The notes: generated by a model from the sequence alone, not told the origin. Numbered from the stretch's first letter, positions 45,905 to 59,485 are shown. The stretch: 64,000 nucleotides of DNA from Paratinospora sagittata (GCA_035771175.1 CM069608.1:12034019-12098018), one strand, 5' to 3'. A program made the numbers and translations.

Positions 45905-46182
45905 AATTTTCAAAGAAATGTATATGTATGTTCACAAAAACCAGAACTAAAACATTTGAAATACTAGCAAAGTTTTATACTGATTATATGAACACTCTAA
46001 CCTTGTTTTACACCATGGCCAAACATACGAGGCACATAAGATTCTTTGATTCCTCAACAAAAACCTTACACCATACCTAGAAAAATAGGTGGTTTTACAT
46101 TGCAGTACTCTCGAACTTATTGTTGAGAATATCATAATATTATACTTGGCTACAGTTCTTACATCATGGTTTTATTTTCTCC

Positions 46183-46810
46183 TTGCTACTGAGAAAATGC
46201 AAACCAAGAAGAGAGGAAGGCCACACACAGGGCAACATGACAATCAGAGAGTATGCTGTCAGGTTTAAAGAATTATCGGTCAACTCTCTTTCCACCATCT
46301 TCACGGAGCAAGATAAGATCGAGAAATTCTACAACGACCTTCGTCCTAACATTCGACAAGCCCTGTCGATCTTGGGTCTCAAGATTTACAGGGAGGTCGT
46401 TGACAAGGCCATGAGCTTTGAGCAGGAGCAGAGAATGAATAAGGGAAAATGACCTGCAATGTTTTCCCACCAGGACTCGCAGCAGGGCAACAAGAAGAAG
46501 CCCTACTATAATCAAAACCCGGCCCTCCCAGCCCCTGTTCAGAAGAACGAAACCACGGCACCTAGGCTGAGCTGTCTATCCCTGACCATCAGGATTTTTG
46601 CAATTATCGCCGAGGATGTCGTAATGGAAAGGGTGGCCGTCGCAACGACAAAGGCAGGGGTGGTGGTCAGCATCACAATTAGTATGGCCATCAGAACCAG
46701 CAACAAAGGCCGACATGTTATAACTGTGGCCAGCAGGGCCATGTAAGAAATGCCTGCCCCCACCCTCAGCAACCGCGACAACCTTGTTCTCGTTATTCCA
46801 GTCTAACAAG
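46183..46810 (+). pseudogene. Gypsy gag fragment (copy 2)
   Basis: Counterpart of 13945-14598: gag tail, TGA at 46450-46452, Gly/Arg-rich stretch with only one copy of the 27-bp repeat, then the CCHC knuckle (CYNCGQQGHVRNAC). Confidence 0.75.
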
Positions 46811-46910
46811 CCTCACCTGCTGCTAATGCCCAACCTAGGCAGAACCAGTAGAACCAAGGGCAACAGAACCAGGGCAGAGCGTTTGCCATCGCTCAACAAC
46901 CCCTCCCAGA

Positions 46911-47238
46911 CAATAATGTAGTCAAAGGTACATTTTTCTTGTTCAATACAATGTTGCATGTCTTGTTCGATTCCGGTGCTACACATTCCTTTATATCTTC
47001 TGCATTGGTAAAGCATTTAGGGTTGCATCCTGAACCCACATACATCACAATCCATGTCACATCACCATTAGGATCTGGTACTGACTTGAATTTGTAGTGT
47101 TCTCGATGTGAGCTTCGAATGTCAGGACATATAATATATGCAAATCTCTTTGTGATGGATATTGAAGACTTTGACATCATCCTTGGCATGGACTGGCTCG
47201 CACCTCTGAATGCAAAGATCGATTGTATGAAGAAGTAA
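46911..47238 (+). pseudogene. Gypsy protease relic (copy 2)
   Basis: Contains FDSGATHSFIS and DIILGMDWL, with stops as in copy 1. Confidence 0.75.
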
Positions 47239-48171
47239 GTTCAGTTATCTTTGCCTACTGGAGAGTTTGTCAAGATTCGGAGAACAAGGAAATGGATACA
47301 CAACTCGACTGTTGCACAACTTCGAGCTCTTTCCATTGGTGATGACAATAAATCACCAGCATTGTACCCTCTTGAAGTACATGATATCTCGATAATACCT
47401 GAATTTCCAACGATTTTTCTAAATGACCTTCTTGGTCTACCTCTGGTTAGGGAATTCGATTTTGAGATCAAACGCATACCTGGACCCGGGCCTATCTCAA
47501 TTCCACCATACAAAATGTCAAATGTCGAGTTGGTTGTGTTGGACAAGCAACTGAAGGAATTGGAGAGAAATGGCTTCATTAGGAAAAGTTCATCACCTTG
47601 GGGCACTCCAGTTCTGTTTGTTCACAAAAAGGATGGTTCGTTACGATTTTGCATTGACTATCGCAAGTTGAATAACGCCACCATCAAGAACAAATACCCA
47701 TTACCTAGGATCGATGACTTGTTCGACCAACTTAGAGATGCCAAGTACTTCTCTAAGATTGATTTACGGTCCGGTTACCATCAACTCCGGATCAGAGAGT
47801 CGGACATTAATAAAACGACTTTCAAAACTCGGTACGATCATTACGAGTTCTTGGTTATGTCGTTCGGTTTAACAAATGCACCTGCAGCGTTCATGGATTT
47901 GATGAACCGCATCTTCAGGTTATACTTAGATCGATTTGTTGTGGTCTTTGAGGATGATATCTTGAATATTCCTCAACTGAGGAAGACCATAAGATACATC
48001 TGAGGATTGTCCTCTAGACCTTGAAAAGTTACCAGTTGTATGCAAAGTTGAGTAAATGCAAATTTTGGGCAAAACGAGTTCAATTCCTAGGCCGTGTGGT
48101 TTCGGGCAATGTCATTGAGGTGGATCCTTCAAAGGTTGAAGCGGTTTTAAACTAGAAGCAACCTACCAATG
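47239..48171 (+). pseudogene. Gypsy reverse transcriptase relic (copy 2), longer open frame
   Basis: Open from 47251 to 48003 (250 codons), through [53 protein letters not shown] and [10 protein letters not shown]. Codons that are TAG in copy 1 are sense here (RES; YEF). A one-base deletion after DDIL, shared with copy 1, ends the frame; KLSKCKFWAKRVQFLG follows in another frame. RNase H and integrase are absent. Confidence 0.8.
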
Positions 48172-48252
48172 TTATAGAAATTCGAACTCTTTCGCTTAGT
48201 CTTTTCGACTATTATTCAAAAGTTGAAGCGGTTTTAAACTGGAAGCAGCAAC

Positions 48253-48677
48253 CATACGAGTCATAAAAATTCTAAGATTATCCTCAGTAAATATCTTGAT
48301 CTAATGTCTGATTGCAATCTTATGTATTCAAACTTTTTCGCTTAGTCTTTTCGACTATTATCCAAATTCGTGTGTCCTATACCACATGAATTTGGTAATA
48401 AGGGTTTCAACCAAGTTAAGTTGTATGAACCTGGTCTCTATAAAACATTGACCGGATAGGAGTTCACTAATAGTATCTTCTAAATTTACTCGTCCCATAC
48501 TGTGTAAACTTAGTGATAATGTTAGTAATACAACTTTCCTCAAATATTTCTTTTCACACAAGGTTGTGGGCTATCTTACTTCCACATTTTATTTAGAATC
48601 TTCCAATTTTGTTGTGTCCCATACCACTCCAAAGTTAGTGATACAAAAGAAAAAAAATGGTTGCAAGACGGCCCACC
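48253..48677 (-). repeat. Right arm of inverted-repeat structure (copy 2)
   Basis: Counterpart of 16042-16467, with the same stranded arm fragment just inside. Confidence 0.85.
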
Positions 48678-49565
48678 AGTTACTGCATTGGGTCTATCGG
48701 GTCTCAAAATAAGGGACCCGATATTATCGGGTAGGGTGCCGAATCTTGGGGAAAACCGACCCGAGTAACCTGACCCGACCCGCATATCATTCAAATAGCC
48801 ACATTATTAGGAACTTTACTTATAATTATGACTTGATATAATGTGTATTTGGGTCTTTTTTGTTTTGCAGGTTCGTGATCAACAATCCACCAAAGGCCAA
48901 TCACAATAATGTTTATTTGCACGGTTTAAATAGGTTTTGATTTTGAATTATATGTCATGCATGTTAGGTTATTTTTATTTTACAAATTTATGGGCAAGAA
49001 TTCACCAAAAGGCTAGATAATAGTGTTTCTTATATATATTATTTAAATAGGTTTTGAATTTTTATTTATAAATTTATGAGAATAACTTTTTTTTATGTAA
49101 AAATGAGTTTAATTTCAAGTTGGGCTTTTTTTTTAATCACAATTGGCCCATTTTAATGTTGAAAAAAGAGTTTAGAAAATGATTTTTTGGGCTTAAATTT
49201 TTATTTCTTTTTTTAAAGAAGAGATTGTGGTTGGGTTAACCCGACCACCCGACCCGTATGAAATAGGGTCGGGTGGTCACCCTTTTTTGGGTGATGTCGG
49301 GTGGCATTGGGTTGGCTGCGATGCCACCAGACATTTGCAGGTCGGGTGGGGTTGGGGCAAAACCCAACCCGTGCTCACTCCTATATTTTTATTTTATTTT
49401 AGAACTTCATGATAAAGATATTTGTTCATTTGTTGTATATATTTCATCTTATGTCTTTCTACCGTGCATTGAGAATAGATTCTTAAATATATGTATCATA
49501 TTTCATAATTCATAAAAATTAAAATTAAAGTTTACTATTTTACTAGTGTCATGTCCAAGTACCCG
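48678..49565. mobile_element. GGGTCGGGT-rich relic (copy 2)
   Basis: Counterpart of 16468-17370, ending with the same hAT-like terminus near 49365-49383. Confidence 0.4.
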
Positions 49566-52500
49566 TGTCAAGACCCCATCACAATCCCCTAGGGCATCCT
49601 GACCAGCACAGGAATCTAACCATCTTACTCCCTCATAGGACCATTAGACCCCTATTAAGCTTCAACCGAGACCACGCCTGTAATACCCAGAAAATCCATC
49701 CAAGAAACTCAAGAATCTGGAAAAAAAAAAAAAAAAAAAAGCTGCATCCAGAAAATTGAACAAAAAACAAAAATGAAAATTAGATCAAGCAAAAACACTC
49801 CTAAAGCTAAAGAAATTTAACGCTGAAACTAAAGAGGGAAAACAAATCCATCAAGGAATCTCGAAAACCTAAAAGTTAAAAACCTTTAAAAAAAAACTGA
49901 TAATTACAGTAGAACAAGGAACCTCTAACTAAGAAAACAAAAGCGATATTAATCTCAAGAATCCCAGCGAAAACTTCTACAGAAGTAGAGAAGAAAAAAA
50001 AAAGTGATGTCAAACAAGATCCGGAAATCTCGCCGACATGTCGCCGGAAATTTCGGCGAGATCTCGGCCTCGGCGAGATTTCCGGATCTTGTTTGACATC
50101 ACTTTTTTTTTTCTTCTCTACTTCTGTAGAAGTTTTCGCTGGGATTCTTGAGATTAATATCGCTTTTGTTTTCTTAGTTAGAGGTTCCTTGTTCTACTGT
50201 AATTATCAGTTTTTTTTTTTAAAGGTTTTTAACTTTTAGGTTTTCGAGATTCCTTGATGGATTTGTTTTCCCTCTTTAGTTTCAGCGTTAAATTTCTTTA
50301 GCTTTAGGAGTGTTTTTGCTTGATCTAATTTTCATTTTTGTTTTTTGTTCAATTTTCTGGATGCAGCTTTTTTTTTTTTTTTCCAGATTCTTGAGTTTCT
50401 TGGATGGATTTTCTGGGTATTACAACGCCATAGTCTCTCCTGTAAATTAGACATCTCACAATCTCAAAAAACATCACATCCACACATATATCACATCAAC
50501 CCAAATATATATATATATATATATATATCAACATTCCCACCATAGATTACATCATACTCATATTTAAAGTTCCAACCCTGCTAACATCTAGCAGTTTTTC
50601 TAACATTAATAATACATTCATCTACTTAGTTATACATGTGGGGTTATATACATATATTTACAAAATCAAAATACATGTTTACCAAGTCTTCAACCTACAT
50701 CAAAACAAAACTCTGGCAAGGCTCTTCTATCTTACTGATAAGCTATTCCTTTGCCCTTATCTGCAATTGAAGGACCTGAAAATTTTGGAAACGAAATGAG
50801 TCAACTGTGCCCAGTGAAATAGAATATTCAATTATGCCATCATTCACACATCTACATAATCATGCATGCTCATGTATGTTATGCAAATCAGCATGCAAAC
50901 ACCAATGTATATGCATATGCAATCATAGCAATCCATTCTCATTCTCATTTCAACTAGCTTTTCCAAGACTTATGTAATACATAGTCAATAGGTACTAACA
51001 TAACTCACTACAACATTTCAGCCAGATGATAAAGTGGTCTAGTTCTATATACTATCCAGGAGCTCTAAAAATTATTCTAAAGAACGAATGTAATCGTACT
51101 TTAATTCTGAGAAAACATTCTCTTTTTTTAACCTAATTAGTTTTCCTTGCATATAATACTAGAACAATGACTCGCTTCCCAACCGAATAGATTCTCATAT
51201 AGACCTTTAAATCTAACTAGGATCACTAAACTCGATTATTCTCGTAGGGAGCAGCTCAACTTACTTTGAATGTCCAAAAGTTTAGCTCTAATAGATTTAC
51301 CAGTCAATATAGACAATCTCTGCCTTTTCTCATGCAACAACCACCATACACATGTACAAACATTTAATTACACATAATATGATGACAAAAATTATGAAAT
51401 AAGATTGAAATTCTACTCACAACCAATGCCAGAATATAAGTCCCACACTATCAACTTACTCCACCACCTCTAATAGAACCTGCACATATCATATAATTCA
51501 TATTAACATATTTCTCTATTATTTCTTGTTTCACAAAATCTCTAACTCATTAGAATTTTAACTCTAACTAATTCATTTAAATAAATTCAACTAAGTTCTG
51601 GCAACATGAAATGAACTCTAACTTTCCAATTCAGTCCCATAATTATATTTGAGTCTCTCAGACACGTGATGATCAGTCTAAATAATTTTTACCATCCTCT
51701 AAAATATTGTCACAGTGAAAGACAGTAGAAATAAGTTTTTTAACCTTATTTCTACAAGTTTCCAAGTCCAATGTATTTACTAAAATCATTCAATCACATA
51801 CTAAAAATACCAATCGATATCCAAAAATCATGATCTTGGTATAGAAACATCTGAAATTCAATCCTCTACGATTCTATGGTTTCAAACATGAATTTCAGCA
51901 GAGTTTGACATGGTTCCAAAGGCCCTCAATGTCAAATTTGGTTTTCGGCTATACCGACACCAATATGACATATGAACGCAAACAAACTACATATTCGTGA
52001 TCTACGTGACTATAGGAGTGACAATATATAATATTTACGTGTTTCTATTCAAAGTGGGTCAAAACCCCATATTTGAAAACATCACAAAACACCTCTTATA
52101 GCAAAAATTAAACCGCTAGGACCGTAACGCGTAGCTTAAATATCACTTTTGCAACGAAAAGAAGGAAAAATGGCTTACCGGCATGTTGAATTTGGCCGCG
52201 AAATATAGCGAAACCCTCGCCCTTTCTTTCTCTCTATTCAGTTTCTTCTCTGGACGTTTGTTTTTCTTCTTCTTTTTTTTGCCTTAGGTAGCAAATGAAA
52301 ACAAGATTAGCAAGTGAATAAGAGTTATTTGATTTTTTTTTTTATTCCATGCACCTCATGTCACTTACTCAACCAACTCCCCCTTTATTATTATTTTTTT
52401 CTAATTTCATAATACCTCTCATTCCATAATCATACCTTTCTCATTTAAATATAGTTTTCATGCTTCCATTTGCTCCATTTTACTTTATGAACACATGCAC

Positions 52501-52633
52501 TACATTTAATAAACCAATATTGTATAATATTCATAACATAAATACACTCATAAGAAATTCACATCACAAGAACATACCACACAACATTTAAAAATTCTTA
52601 GGGTCCCATTTTAAGAAAATGATGGTCGTTACA
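49566..52633 (-). mobile_element. 3' LTR of minus-strand gypsy element (unit 2), carrying a palindromic insertion
   Basis: Counterpart of 17371-19682, with the 746-bp palindrome inserted at 49679-50424. Minus strand TGTAACGACC at 52633 to TTGACA at 49566. It also contains the 10-bp ctataccgac near 51950 that unit 1 lacks. Confidence 0.7.
49679..50424. mobile_element. 746-bp near-perfect palindromic element with 5-bp target duplication
   Basis: Left arm 49679-50036 and right arm 50070-50424 are reverse complements that, by eye, differ only in A/T homopolymer lengths; the loop is 33 bp. Termini are TGTAATACCCAG...CTGGGTATTACA. The flanks are a direct ACGCC at 49674-49678 and 50425-50429, and unit 1 shows an unfilled site (about 17475-17490). 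No coding capacity. TG...CA ends and a 5-bp duplication resemble products of an LTR-retrotransposon integrase rather than of common DNA transposases. It must be recent, since the arms have not diverged and only unit 2 has it. Confidence 0.88.
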
Positions 52634-52746
52634 ACCTCCCCAACTTAAAAGAAATTTCATCCTCGAAATTTAAAAGTTAGGAATTTCTTTATTCTTAAGT
52701 TTCTGCACTTTCCTATCAAGAATCACCACTGGCATCTCATCATATG
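52634..52746 (-). mobile_element. Gypsy polypurine tract and 3' internal end (unit 2)
   Basis: Counterpart of 19683-19795: minus strand atttcgaggatgaaatttct then aagttggggaggt leading into the LTR. Confidence 0.7.
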
Positions 52747-54644
52747 TGTTATCTCAATGATCCCCATGACATGAATGTTTTGATGATTCCAAATATCTTC
52801 AGTTGGTCTATCTAATGATCTTGTTAAGTGTTTCAGATTTATCAAGAATCAAGATCAAGGAACTGTGATCACAAGCCTATTGAACATCAAAGTAAAGTTT
52901 CGAGTCTGTCAATACTTAAAATGTAATGTCTATCGATCATCTTACTCTAAGCAAGATTTTTATTGTTTGCATAATTTGATCGTAACATTTTAATCGTACA
53001 TTATGATTTCCAATGATGTTTAATCTAGTTTAAATTGAGAAATCAAAAACCACTTTCATAAAGTCTTTCAGGACGCTAATGTTTTAGCAGCGCCCTCCTG
53101 GACTTGATGAGTTAGGACGTTGATAAAATGTTAGGACGCTCAAGGTTGAGTTGAACTATTTAATAAGGACGCTTACTCATTAGTAGTGACCTTTCTTTTA
53201 TCAACCTTTGAGAATGTCAGGACGCTAACTTAATTTCAGCTCGCTGAAAATTTTTCTTTTATCTTTAAGTGATTTCTATCTTTAAGGACGATGATAAGTT
53301 ATAAGTTGAATGAATTATCAGGACGCTACTTGTGTAGGAGCGCCCTCATCCTTAGAATCAACTTAAGTAGCTTTCAGGACGCTCACCGTCCCTCAGCGCG
53401 CTTAAACATGTTTTAAAATGGCTTTTAATAGTTTAGGACGCTCACACTTGAGTAGCGCTCTCATATGTTTTGCGTTTTAAAACCAAGCAGGACGCTTATT
53501 GCGAAGTAGCGCCCTCATGCTTTAAGTCGTTTAATTGTCAAAGCAAGTCAGGACGTTTATTACTTAGTAGCGCCCTCACTTCACTGTTTAGTAGGACGCT
53601 GATATTCTATGAGCGCCCTCAAAAGAACAAAACGACAGAAATGATATTTTTGTTGTTCTGACATGTACGTCCTTTTAGCCAACTTTTCAGAACAACTTTT
53701 CGTACAAAATCAATTTTTTGTATTTGTAAGAGATATTCTCTAATTCACGAACCACGTCTTCTAAAACTTTCCTTATTTGTGTATCCGGAGAAAAACAAAA
53801 TATTCATGAATTGTGCAGTTGCCATTTTCGTGGTATATTCTAGCTGTTGTGAGTAAACGTTCATATTTGAAATTTAAATTCAAATGAACAACAACTTCAT
53901 CTCTGCAAGTCTATAAACACAGACACTTAACAATTTGTTAAGCACCGAAAATTTTCTGAGCTAAAACACTTTTTCAAAGCTAGTTGAATTTTCATCTAGT
54001 CAAGAAAACGTTTAAGTCGATTTGTTTTCATAGTAGTTTTCTTTGAGACTTTACGCATTCAAAAGATTTTCATACTGAGCTAACATCTTATCTTTATCTG
54101 AAAATCTATTTAAAGTTTTGAACTGTTTTCACTCAAATCGTTCAGCACTATTTTAACTTATATCATTATTGCTGAAAGAGTAATTTGAGAGATAGTTCAT
54201 AGGATACAGTTGTACTCAATTTCATATCATGTGTATTGTATCAAGGTTGTAACAGTAGTTACATAAACTACTGAGTTGATATTCTTCTGTCAACGAAGTT
54301 AGGTTGTCTTACACCCGTAAGTTGAGAAACGGTAGTTCTCACATCCGTAGGTTGAGATAGGTTGGTCTCACGCCTTCAAGCTGAGTAGTATAACGGTTGT
54401 TCTCACACCCGCAAGTTGAGAAAAGGTGTAACGGTTTGATTTTCACCCATAAGAAGGTCTATAGCGGTAAGGTTAAAATCCTAACAGAGGAGGTTAGGTA
54501 GTGGACGTAGGCAAGTAGTCGAACCACTATAAATTGACTGTGCATACTTGCATATTTTTCTACACTTTAATCTTGCCATTGTAATTAATTTTAAATTGTC
54601 TAAGTGTCCAATTCACCCCCCTCTTGGACGTAACTGGCCCAACA
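52747..54644 (+). repeat. Copia 5' LTR (unit 2), complete
   Basis: About 1.9 kb from tgttatctcaatgatcccc to ggcccaaca. It keeps the 190-bp piece (about 53628-53818) missing from the unit 1 5' LTR, and lacks about 30 bp near 53010 that unit 1 has. Primer-binding site tggtatcagag follows at 54647-54657. Confidence 0.85.
53071..53618. repeat. Dyad array in copia 5' LTR (unit 2)
   Basis: The same GGACGCT-N11-AGCGCCC modules as at 20147-20695, with the first at 53071 and the last ending 53618, with few changes. Confidence 0.85.
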
Positions 54645-54700
54645 ATTGGTATCAGAGTAGTGTTGCACTTCAAAAAAACATCACAATTTCTTTAATATCA

Positions 54701-55873
54701 ATGGCAATGACCAGAGGGAACGTCATAGAAGTAGGTCAACCTTTAGAGAGACCACCTCTGCTCAATAAAGAATTGTTTGAAGATTGGACGATAAGGATGA
54801 AAACCTTTCTACGATCTAAGGATATCGGTCTATGGGAAATGGTTGTAAATGGCTACACCATGCCCAACAAGCCTATTGAGTTATGGACAGATAAGGAAAG
54901 ACTAAATGACAAACTTAATGCTCAAGCAGTCTATGCCTTGTATTGTTCTCTACCCGAGGAAGAAGTAGAAAGCGTAGTTCATCTTGAGAGTGCCAAGGAA
55001 ATTTGGGAAACTCTCAAATCACTTCATTGTGATAAGATTAACATTTGAGATGAAAAGCTCAAAGAGTCTAATAAACTATTCAATGCCTTGGAGATATTAG
55101 AGAATGAATCTCTCGATACGGCATGCAACAGATATCAATCCATTCTTGACGGAATGCAAGAACTGAATCAGGAAATACATGTTGAAATATCTTTAGTATA
55201 TTTATGTGACAAGCTTCCAAAAAGATGGAATGATAAGCTGACTATGTTAGCTGAATCTGTTGAACCATGGGAAATGAATTCAAAAGAGCTCTGTGATCTC
55301 TTGTAAACCATGAAAAGAAGGGATGAAACTAGAAACCAAGTTAGAATATTAGAAGAGTCAATAGCCTAGTTTAGGGTTCTAGAAAGTGAGTCTGTTCATG
55401 AGAACCTGCAATGTTTTATATGTCTTGTAAATGAATTTGAACACTTTGGAAAAACATTATCTCATTCTACTTTAGTACAATATTTTTTCAATAGTTTTCT
55501 TGAGAACTGGAAATATAAAATAGATTTTATAAACGAGTTCTCAAATCCATTTGAAATCAGTTTTCAAAAAATTGATTATATTTTGAGTGGGATAGAAATG
55601 TCAACTGAGAGAGAAGACATTCTTGCAAATTTACCAACCAGGAGTGGAAGTGAACTGACTGATGATATACACTCTCTGTGTCATCAATCCTCAACAAGTA
55701 CATCCAGAATGCTCAATGAAATACCTCCTGATAGAATGTCGATAAAGAAGTCGGGATGGAGGACAAAGATAATGAACTATCTCAGCTGCTTCAAATGGAA
55801 AGGTATAAAAGTCTCTCTCATCACAAATGTTATTATCAGAATATTTTTATCAGTGATAAATAATTGTCTTTAA
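54701..55873 (+). pseudogene. Copia gag (unit 2), three stops
   Basis: Counterpart of 21593-22765. In addition to the shared TAA and TAG it has a TGA at 55046-55048 where unit 1 has CGA (Arg), a C to T change at a CpG. Otherwise it is the same gag text from MAMTRGNVIEVG on. Confidence 0.75.
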
Positions 55874-56375
55874 TCATTCAATGCTTAGAATGTTCAAACA
55901 ATTTCTTCATGTTCAAATTATTATGGAATGGTTAATGGTGTATAACTTATGATATTGTTCAACCATGCGTTACTTAAGGCTATTTGGTCAAATCTAACAA
56001 ATAGCAATGTTTAATGTCCTGAAGAGAGATATCGACAAGTGAGGATGCTAACGCATATATTAGCTCTAGTCGATGATGATCGCTAGTTAAAAGTAGGGCA
56101 CTGCTCGGTCACAAATGTAAAATAACATAAACCGCATTTAGTGACTAGAAAGTGTCACGTGCTGGAGTGTGCATCAGGAGGGAGCTTATCGCTTTCTCAC
56201 TATAAAATGCAACTTTTGTAACTTAGCTGTTACTTTTCACCTTTTGTGCCCTAGGACGCTTCAACGACAATTTACCTGAACTCGCCTCAGATTTACCGCT
56301 AAATCTTCATCTTTAACCCTTGGTAAATCTCGTTATCTGTTTGTTTCTGAATCTTCTATTCTCTATTGTATTAGT
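55874..56375 (+). other. Copia internal remnant up to a large deletion (unit 2)
   Basis: Counterpart of 22766-23267. At 56375 the sequence jumps from ...tgtattagt to ctgtcagtactt, which lies about 160 bp inside the 3' LTR of unit 1. The env-like frame, polypurine tracts and LTR start (unit 1 23268-26883, 3616 bp) are missing. Confidence 0.8.
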
Positions 56376-57749
56376 CTGTCAGTACTTAAAATGTAAAGTC
56401 TATCGATCATCTTACTCTTAGCAAGATTTTTATCATTTGCATATTTTGATCGTAACATTTTAATCGTATCTTATAATTTTTCAAGTATTTGTTTTGATTA
56501 AAGAACCAATGATGTTTTGTCTAGTTTTAATTGAGAAATCAAAAACCATTTTTATAAAGTCTTTTAGGACGCTAATATTTTAACAGCGCCCTCCTGGACT
56601 TGATGAGTCAGGATGCTCAAGGTGGAGTTGAAATATTTAATAAGGATGCTTACTCGTTAGTAGTGACCTTTCTTTTATCAACCTTTGAGAATGTCAGGAC
56701 GCTAACTTAGTTTCAGCTCGCTGAAAGATTTTCTTTTATCTTTAAGTGATTTCTATCTTTAAGGACGCTGATAAGTTATAAGTTGAATGAATTATCAAGA
56801 CGCTACTTGTGTAGGAGTGCCCTCATCCTTAGAATCAACTTAAGTAACTTTCAGGGCACTCATAGTCCGTCAGAGCGCTTAAACATTATTTCAAAACTGC
56901 TTTTAATATTTTAGGACGCTTACTCTTGCGTAGTGCCCTCATATCTTTTGTGTTTTAAAACCAAGCAGGACTCTTATTGCGAAGTAGCGCCCTCATGCTT
57001 TAAGTCGTTTAATTGTCAAAGTAAGTCAGGACGCTTACTACTTAGTAGCGCCCTTACTTCATTGTTCAGTAGGACGCTGATATTCTAGGAGCGCCCTCAA
57101 AGGAACAAAACGACAGAAATGATATTTTTGTTGTTCTGACATGTACGTCCTTTTAGCCAACTTTTTAGAACAACTTTTCGTACAAAATCAATTTTTTGTA
57201 TTTGTAAGAGATATTCTCTGATTTACGAACTAAGCCTTCTAAAACTTTCCTTATTCGTGCATCTAGAGAAAAATAAAATATTCATGAATTATGCAGTTGC
57301 CATTTTCGTGGTATATTCTAGCTGTTGTGAGTAAACGTTCATCTTTAAAATTTAAATTCAAATGAACAACAGCTTCGTCTCTACAAGTCTATAAACACAG
57401 ACACTTAACAATTTGTTAAGCACCGAAAATTCTCTGAGCTAAAACACTTTTTGAAAGTTAGTCAAATTTTCATCTGGTCAAGAAAAAGTTTAAGTCGACC
57501 TATTTTCACAGTAGTTTTCTTTGAGACTTTACGTATTTTAAAGATTTTCATACTTAGCTAACATTTTATCTTTATCTAAAAATCTATTTGAAGTTTTGAA
57601 CTATTTTCACTCAAATCATTCTGCACTGTTTTAACTTATATCATTCTTGCTGAAAGAGTAATTTGAGAGATAGTCCATAGGATACAATTGTACTCAATTT
57701 CATATCTTGTATATTATATTAAGGTTGTAACTGTAGTTACATAAACTAC
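56376..57749 (+). repeat. Copia 3' LTR remnant, truncated at both ends (unit 2)
   Basis: Matches 26884-28257. Includes a dyad array at 56567-57096 (first module GGACGCT, last ending AGCGCCC at 57096). The right end stops at the same tacataaactac point as unit 1. Confidence 0.8.
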
Positions 57750-59310
57750 ATAGGAATGATAGGCTGCTAACCAATCCATTCCTAGGATAACATCAAATTC
57801 TAAGAACTCTAAAGTTCACAGACATTTCATAATCACCCAATCTAACAATCCATTACCCACAAATCATGTTAGGGTAGATTCTTTCCCCTGCTGCCATACT
57901 CAACATTAACCGTGTACTAGCTCTAACAGGAGTAAGTTTTAATCTATCTACCACATGTCTAGAAATAAAAGATAATGTAGAACCAACATCAATAAGCACA
58001 TACATAGGTACATCACAAATAATGATCATACCTTCCACTAATGTCTTTGATGCTTCTGGATCAGGTTCAGTCATTGTTTTAGCTTTCTCTTTACTAATAA
58101 GCTGAGGAATGCTTCCTTTAGATACTACTGGTGGACTCAGACACTCAAACCTCCGATGTCTAGGTTGTCCACACTGATAACAAATATATGGTGCTCTAAG
58201 TGTAGTAGATCCCACCTGTGAAATTGTGTCAGGTACTCTAAAAGTCTAACTCTTACTCCCTCTGCCTTTACCTCTGCCTCTGGCATATGTCTGCTGAACT
58301 GGTGGTTTAGTCACAGTACTATGAGTTTGTATAGCAGTTGGTGTGGATAGAGTAGTCTCAGACTAAATCACAACTCCTCCTAGTACAGTATGGAACTTAC
58401 TCGGTGCACCCTTACTGAACTTCTGTCATTTCCCCCACTTCTTCTTACCCCATGAAGAATGTGGCTTACTAGCAAAAGATGCATGTATCTGTGGTGCCCC
58501 ACTCTGAATCGCCTACACCATACTAGTGCTCTACCGCTCCACCAACTCGAATTTCAAAGCCCTATTAACAACTTGTCTGTACTAATCTATCCCAGTCACG
58601 GACAATGCCTGCTGAATCACTGGTCTCAATGCCCCACAAAAGTATGAAATCATTTCTTCCTGATCCTTAACTAACTTAGGTGCATAAGCAGACTGTTGAG
58701 TAAAATGAAACTCATACTCACGTACTGTCATGTCGCCTTGCTTGAGATTTAAGAATTCAAGCTTTTTCCTCTCTCTCTCAGTAACAGGAACATACATTTC
58801 AAGGACCTTCCGTAGTCAACATTGATAGCCACTACTGCCCTGCATTACTTTTCAGCATGTGGGCAGCAAGCAAAACCTGAGTCTCATCATCAAGTTTTAA
58901 GGATCTGGCATTCTTCTCCATATTAAAGATCCAATCCTCTGTCTGCTTGAGATTTACACCACCATAAAACTTCTGAGGTTTCATTCTCATAAACCTCTGC
59001 ATCAAATCAGACTGATGCTTCATCACCTCTCTTGCTGATGATGTGCGTGTGGAGGACGGTTGTGATACAGCTGTAGCAGGCTTTGCTGCAATCTTTGTCC
59101 TACTAGTTTCTACCTCGACCCTACTAGGTCCAGCAAGTAGTTGGTTGGCGTATTACAACCTCCATTCTTGCCATCCACTCCTGCATCTATGAATTCTGGG
59201 CCGCCATTAATCGACCCTGAGCCTCAACTAGTTCTTCCAACCTCTTGATTTTATCCTGATCTGTAGGCTTCATACGTGTAATCTTTCTCGGTCTGCCTCT
59301 CTTTCTCATA
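57750..59310 (-). pseudogene. Gypsy gag and protease relic (unit 2)
   Basis: Counterpart of 28258-29820: gag pieces at 58832-59026 and 58582-58797 (the latter open here, GDMTVREYEFHFTQQSAYA), knuckle CYQCGQPRHRRFEC and protease LIDVGSTLSFIS at 57853-58215. The D-V-G active-site change is shared. No RT. Confidence 0.8.
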
Positions 59311-59468
59311 CAACTGAGAAAAAAATGAGGCAACTATCACATATAGAGAAGCAACAGATCATCTAATATCATATCTACCATACTATATTACTACACAGAA
59401 AAAATAATATAGTAAGGCTTATGCATTATCTTGAAACTTTTAAATTCCTAAGTCTTTTACAAAACCTA

Positions 59469-59482
59469 GGCTCTGATACCAA
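59469..59482 (-). other. Gypsy primer-binding site (unit 2)
   Basis: Minus strand ttggtatcagagcc, as at 29979-29992. Confidence 0.85.
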
Positions 59483-59485
59483 CGC

